Positions 37,344-40,463 of a stretch of DNA of 40,463 bases are shown piece after piece. A program made the position numbers and the translations under genes. Within the stretch, counting starts at the first letter, position 1. Each line of letters opens with the position of its first letter. The notes under the pieces were generated by a model. That model searched no databases. It was not told the origin of the DNA and saw only the letters and a program-made list of their open reading frames with translations. The stretch is from Patescibacteria group bacterium (GTDB taxonomy: Bacteria > Patescibacteriota > JACPGU01), in contig JAKLDG010000001.1 in assembly GCA_022703645.1 (NCBI GenBank), positions 402,814 to 443,276 on the forward strand. The letters run 5' to 3'.

Positions 37344-39851
37344 GTGGATTATTCTTTAGATTACGCATCAAATTCAGCTGATACTTTTGGTAGTTTTTTT
37401 ATTTTCCTTTACTGCGTCGTTGGAATAGTCGCATTGGTTGTAATTGCGGTTTATGCTTACCGCTATTATAAAAAACTGCAATATGAAAAAGGCAAGATTG
37501 CCAGGTCGCTTAATATGGTACTTTATAAAATAATGGTACCAAAATCAGATGTGTCTAAAAATGAATCAGGTGGATCCGCCGAGGCTGCAAAAAAAGGGGT
37601 TAAAGAATTTGCTGCCAGAGCATCTCAAATGTTCTCATCGCTTTACTCAATCCGCGATAATAAAATTGATGTTTTTAATTACGAAAAAGGCGCTTATATT
37701 TCTTTTGAAATAGTATCACATGCTGAAAAAATCGCTTTTTATATTGCCGCCCCCAGACAAATTTCTACATTAATCGAAAAACAAGTTTTTTCTTTCTACC
37801 CGGATGCAGTGATCGAAGAAACGGAAAGGTATAATATTTTTCATGAAGGCGCTGAGCAGGTCGCTACTGAACTGATATTATCCGAACCATCTATTGTTCC
37901 AATACGCGTTTATAAAGAGTTTGAAGAGGATACTCTCAATATTGTAACAACCGCATTATCAAAGCTTGGATCTGATGAAGGAGCAGCGGTACAATATATA
38001 ATCCGCCCAACCAAAACTAAATGGCAGAAAAACGCTGATTTTTATGTCAAATCTTTACAAGAAGGAAAACCTCTTACTTTCAACCCATTCTCGCTGCAAA
38101 ATATTTTGAAAGGTACTGGAAAAGTTTTCGGTGATATCGCAAAAGCGTCTCAAGCTCCGGATGCCAACAAAGACAAACCAAAAACCGCCACTCCGATAGG
38201 GGAACAACAAATAAAATTGATTGGTGAAAAAATCGCTCAGGTCGGTTTTGAAACGGTTATCAGGATTGTTGTAAATTCTCCTACAAAAGCAAACGCAAAA
38301 ATGCAAATGGCAAATATTACCAGTTCTTTTTCCGTTTTCAATCACGCAGTTGGAAATAAATTTGTTTCTGATAAAAAAAGAAGTGAACGCGATATTATTG
38401 AAGACTTTATTTTCCGGTTTTTCCCATATTATAATAAAAACATTTTGAATTCTGACGAACTTGCTTCTATTTTTCATTTTCCCAATAAGCATGTTGAGAC
38501 ACCAAATATTTCATGGCTAGTAAGCAAACGTGCTCCCGCTCCGCCGGAAGTGCCAAAGGAAGGATTATTTTTGGGATACAATATTTTCCGCTCTGTAAAA
38601 ACTCCCATTTATATTAAACCAAAAGATAGGGTCAGACATTTTTATATTCTCGGCCAAACTGGTACTGGTAAATCTACTCTCATCAAGGAAATGATAATTC
38701 AAGATATTAAAAACGGTGAAGGATGCTGCTATATCGATCCGCATGGGACTGATGCAGATGATATCTTAACTAGAATTCCAAAAGAAAGAGCTGGAGACGT
38801 AATAATATTTTCTCCTGCAGACTTTGAGAGACCGTTAGGCCTAAATTTGATGGAGTTTAACCGTCCAGAAGAAAAAACACTTGTAGTAGGAGAATTGCTT
38901 AATGTTTTTGACAAACTTTATGATCTCAAAGCTACTGGCGGTCCAATGTTTGAACAATATTTTCGAAATGCTGCTTTGCTTGTGATGGAACATGTTGAAA
39001 GCGGGTCAACACTCCTTGAAATCCCAAAGGTTTTGGCAGACGAAGATTTTCGCGCTTTTAAATTATCAAAATGCCAGAACCCAATTATTAAAAATTATTG
39101 GCTGAAAGAAGCAGAAAAAGCGGGAGGAGACGCTGCATTGGCGAATATTGTGCCATACATTTCTTCGAAATTAACTCAGTTTCTCGCAAATGATATTATG
39201 CGTCCAATTATTGCTCAGCAAAAAAGCGCTTTTAATCTTCGTGAAGTAATGGATAACCAAAAGATTTTAATTCTAAGGCTCGCAAAAGGCGAGATAGGGG
39301 AGTTGAATGCGTACTTATTGGGTCTTATTATGGTTTCCAAAATTTATCTTGCCGCAATGAGTAGATCTGATATGCCAGAAAAAGACCGTAAACCATTTTA
39401 TTTATATATAGATGAATTTCAGAATTTTACAACCGATTCTGTTCTTGGAATATTATCAGAAGCAAGAAAATACCAACTCGCTTTAACTATTGCACACCAA
39501 TACATTGGGCAGCTTGTAGTAAAAGGTGATGCCAAAATCCGCGATGCTGTATTTGGAAACGTCGGAACAATTTGTACATATCGCGTTGGTGTTGAAGATG
39601 CTGAATTTTTGCAGAAAAAATTTGAACCGGTTTTCAATGCTTATGATATTTCAAATATCGAAAGTGGAAATGCATATATTAGTTTATTAGCGGATAATTC
39701 ATCACTAAGACCTTTTTCATTAAATACCTACCTTGATTTTACTAAGATTCAAAGAAGCCAGGAAATTGGCAACGCAATAAAAGAATTATCTCGCTTGAAA
39801 TACGGACGCGACCGCGAAATAGTAGAAGAGGAAATTCGGGAAAGAGCATAG
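37344..39851 (+). CDS. VirD4/TraD-like type IV secretion ATPase
   Basis: 835 residues, GTG start. A membrane helix (about 15-41) precedes an N-terminal domain of about 350 residues, then a P-loop ATPase: Walker A GQTGTGKST at 437-445 and Walker B FYLYIDEFQNF near 685. CCYIDPHGTDADDIL and RDAVFGNVGTICTYRVG support the DUF87/TraG-type coupling ATPase family. In CPR genomes such genes lie near pilin genes, as here (pilin 153 nt downstream). It may move DNA or assemble a pilus. No relaxase is visible in the window. No Shine-Dalgarno. Confidence 0.88.
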   Translation: MDYSLDYASNSADTFGSFFIFLYCVVGIVALVVIAVYAYRYYKKLQYEKGKIARSLNMVLYKIMVPKSDVSKNESGGSAEAAKKGVKEFAARASQMFSSLYSIRDNKIDVFNYEKGAYISFEIVSHAEKIAFYIAAPRQISTLIEKQVFSFYPDAVIEETERYNIFHEGAEQVATELILSEPSIVPIRVYKEFEEDTLNIVTTALSKLGSDEGAAVQYIIRPTKTKWQKNADFYVKSLQEGKPLTFNPFSLQNILKGTGKVFGDIAKASQAPDANKDKPKTATPIGEQQIKLIGEKIAQVGFETVIRIVVNSPTKANAKMQMANITSSFSVFNHAVGNKFVSDKKRSERDIIEDFIFRFFPYYNKNILNSDELASIFHFPNKHVETPNISWLVSKRAPAPPEVPKEGLFLGYNIFRSVKTPIYIKPKDRVRHFYILGQTGTGKSTLIKEMIIQDIKNGEGCCYIDPHGTDADDILTRIPKERAGDVIIFSPADFERPLGLNLMEFNRPEEKTLVVGELLNVFDKLYDLKATGGPMFEQYFRNAALLVMEHVESGSTLLEIPKVLADEDFRAFKLSKCQNPIIKNYWLKEAEKAGGDAALANIVPYISSKLTQFLANDIMRPIIAQQKSAFNLREVMDNQKILILRLAKGEIGELNAYLLGLIMVSKIYLAAMSRSDMPEKDRKPFYLYIDEFQNFTTDSVLGILSEARKYQLALTIAHQYIGQLVVKGDAKIRDAVFGNVGTICTYRVGVEDAEFLQKKFEPVFNAYDISNIESGNAYISLLADNSSLRPFSLNTYLDFTKIQRSQEIGNAIKELSRLKYGRDREIVEEEIRERA

Positions 39852-39856
39852 TAGGA

Positions 39857-39982
39857 AATGTCAAATATCTAATTTCAAATATCAAATCAAGCCCAAAATC
39901 CGAAGTTAAGTTTTTGACATTTTACATCAAAACATTTGAAATTGATTGGAAATTTGACATTTGTAATTTGAAATTTTACATA
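39857..39982. repeat. TGTCAAAT/ATTTGACA inverted repeat between the ATPase and pilin genes
   Basis: AAATGTCAAATAT-CTAATTTCAAAT on the left is mirrored by ATTTGAAATTGATTGG-AAATTTGACATTT on the right, with a GCCCAAAATCC centre. Confidence 0.7.
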
Positions 39983-40004
39983 AATATATTAATAAATACT
40001 TTTT

Positions 40005-40382
40005 ATGAAAAAGATTATAAAAAAATCTTTTGCCCTTCTTTCCTTGGCTTCAATCGCAATTCCTAATCTTGTGTTTGCCGTAGACCAAGACAATATTGCG
40101 GCGCCAGTTGCAAATTTTATTTACTGCTATATTGATAAAATATTTAAATTTTTGGCTCCATTAGCTGGTTTTGGTACAGTTATTATGATTATTTATGGCG
40201 GGTTTATGTATATTACATCTAGCGGAGACCCAAGCAAAGTAAAAAGAGGGACTTCGGCAATTACTGCCGCTATAGTAGGCGCAATCATCACGTTATTGTC
40301 ATTCGCGCTTGTATATTTTATTGGGAACAAATTAGCGCCAGGAACTTTTTCATGGTCATATACGCCACCGGTTTGTGAATAA
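40005..40382 (+). CDS. VirB2/TrbC-like pilin subunit
   Basis: 125 residues. A signal peptide (about 1-26, ending VFA) is followed by two hydrophobic segments (about 44-68 and 85-108) separated by a short loop (SSGDPSKVKRGTS), the usual topology of VirB2-like pilins. It follows the secretion ATPase, and a terminator follows, so it is the last gene visible. No Shine-Dalgarno. Pilus or secretion role is inference from topology and neighbour. Confidence 0.82.
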   Translation: MKKIIKKSFALLSLASIAIPNLVFAVDQDNIAAPVANFIYCYIDKIFKFLAPLAGFGTVIMIIYGGFMYITSSGDPSKVKRGTSAITAAIVGAIITLLSFALVYFIGNKLAPGTFSWSYTPPVCE

Positions 40383-40414
40383 ATTATATTAGATAGGGTA
40401 TAGAGATACATGAA

Positions 40415-40434
40415 CCTGCCTGCCTGTAGGCAGG
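40415..40434. repeat. GC-rich CCTGCC/GGCAGG palindrome
   Basis: CCTGCC-TGTA-GGCAGG (40419-40434) with an extra CCTG in front. Same class as 30788-30805. Confidence 0.6.
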
Positions 40435-40463
40435 AATGAACCTAATTATTAGGTTCATTTTTA
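40435..40463 (+). terminator. Intrinsic terminator after the pilin gene
   Basis: A 12-bp perfect stem (40435-40446 with 40448-40459), nearly loopless, then TTTTA at the window end. Confidence 0.8.

Noticed and set aside
1-40463. Alternative genetic code with TGA as glycine (as in Gracilibacteria)
   Set aside because: Conserved genes have no internal TGA, and TGA ends several ORFs, for example the ATGA overlap at 31058-31061.
1-40463. tRNA or rRNA genes
   Set aside because: No spacer shows a cloverleaf with the conserved T-arm sequence, and no rRNA-like stretch was found by reading.

Overview
The window reads as a chromosomal segment of an AT-rich bacterium of the Candidate Phyla Radiation (Patescibacteria). 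The main reasons are an adenosylcobalamin-dependent class II ribonucleotide reductase, an archaeal/eukaryal-type isoleucyl-tRNA synthetase, a VirD4-like ATPase next to a VirB2-like pilin, many conserved genes without Shine-Dalgarno sequences, and AT-rich hairpin spacers. The code is standard: conserved genes have no internal TGA, and TGA is used as a stop. The exact lineage cannot be fixed from this window.

Layout. 1-7 kb: metallo-beta-lactamase hydrolase, membrane-anchored metzincin-like protease (minus), hisS, anchored cyclophilin, CCA-adding enzyme, NYN-domain nuclease. 7-11 kb: secreted nuclease, then ftsA and ftsZ. 11-15 kb: nrdJ and a corrinoid adenosyltransferase, i.e. a B12-dependent dNTP module that probably relies on salvaged corrinoid. 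15-20.7 kb: small hypothetical genes around ileS. 20.8-30.6 kb: rplU, secE, nusG, rplK, rplA, rplJ, rplL, with six accessory genes lying between rplA and rplJ. 30.7-36 kb: small hypothetical genes, tgt, a MazG-like gene and a U32 peptidase-family gene. 36-40.4 kb: a repeat lipoprotein, then the VirD4-like ATPase and pilin.

The accessory block (23.7-29.3 kb) holds two secreted proteins (a PHP-type hydrolase and an unknown), a dCMP deaminase whose stop codon abuts the start of a divergent thymidylate-synthase paralogue, and on the other strand a three-domain protein (MtrA-like, thymidylate synthase, DUF4346-like) with a cysteine-rich partner. Together these suggest dCMP to dUMP to dTMP synthesis, with one synthase-family enzyme of unknown role.

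The most striking signal is a set of AT-rich low-complexity elements. They fill many spacers, several as long imperfect hairpins. The same sequences also lie in-frame inside conserved genes: four blocks in tgt, two in the U32 gene, one each in the MBL hydrolase and the adenosyltransferase. Copies 35 kb apart match exactly over 26 nt and are read in the same frame, giving the peptide IENCKLKI in both. This resembles the Rickettsia palindromic elements in behaviour.

Regulation is unusually readable. Many small units have a TTGACT-N17-TATAAT-type promoter (often with an extended TGC), a strong Shine-Dalgarno and a perfect terminator. The rplJ-rplL unit has an L10-type leader ending in an intrinsic terminator, and the CCA-adding enzyme gene appears leaderless.
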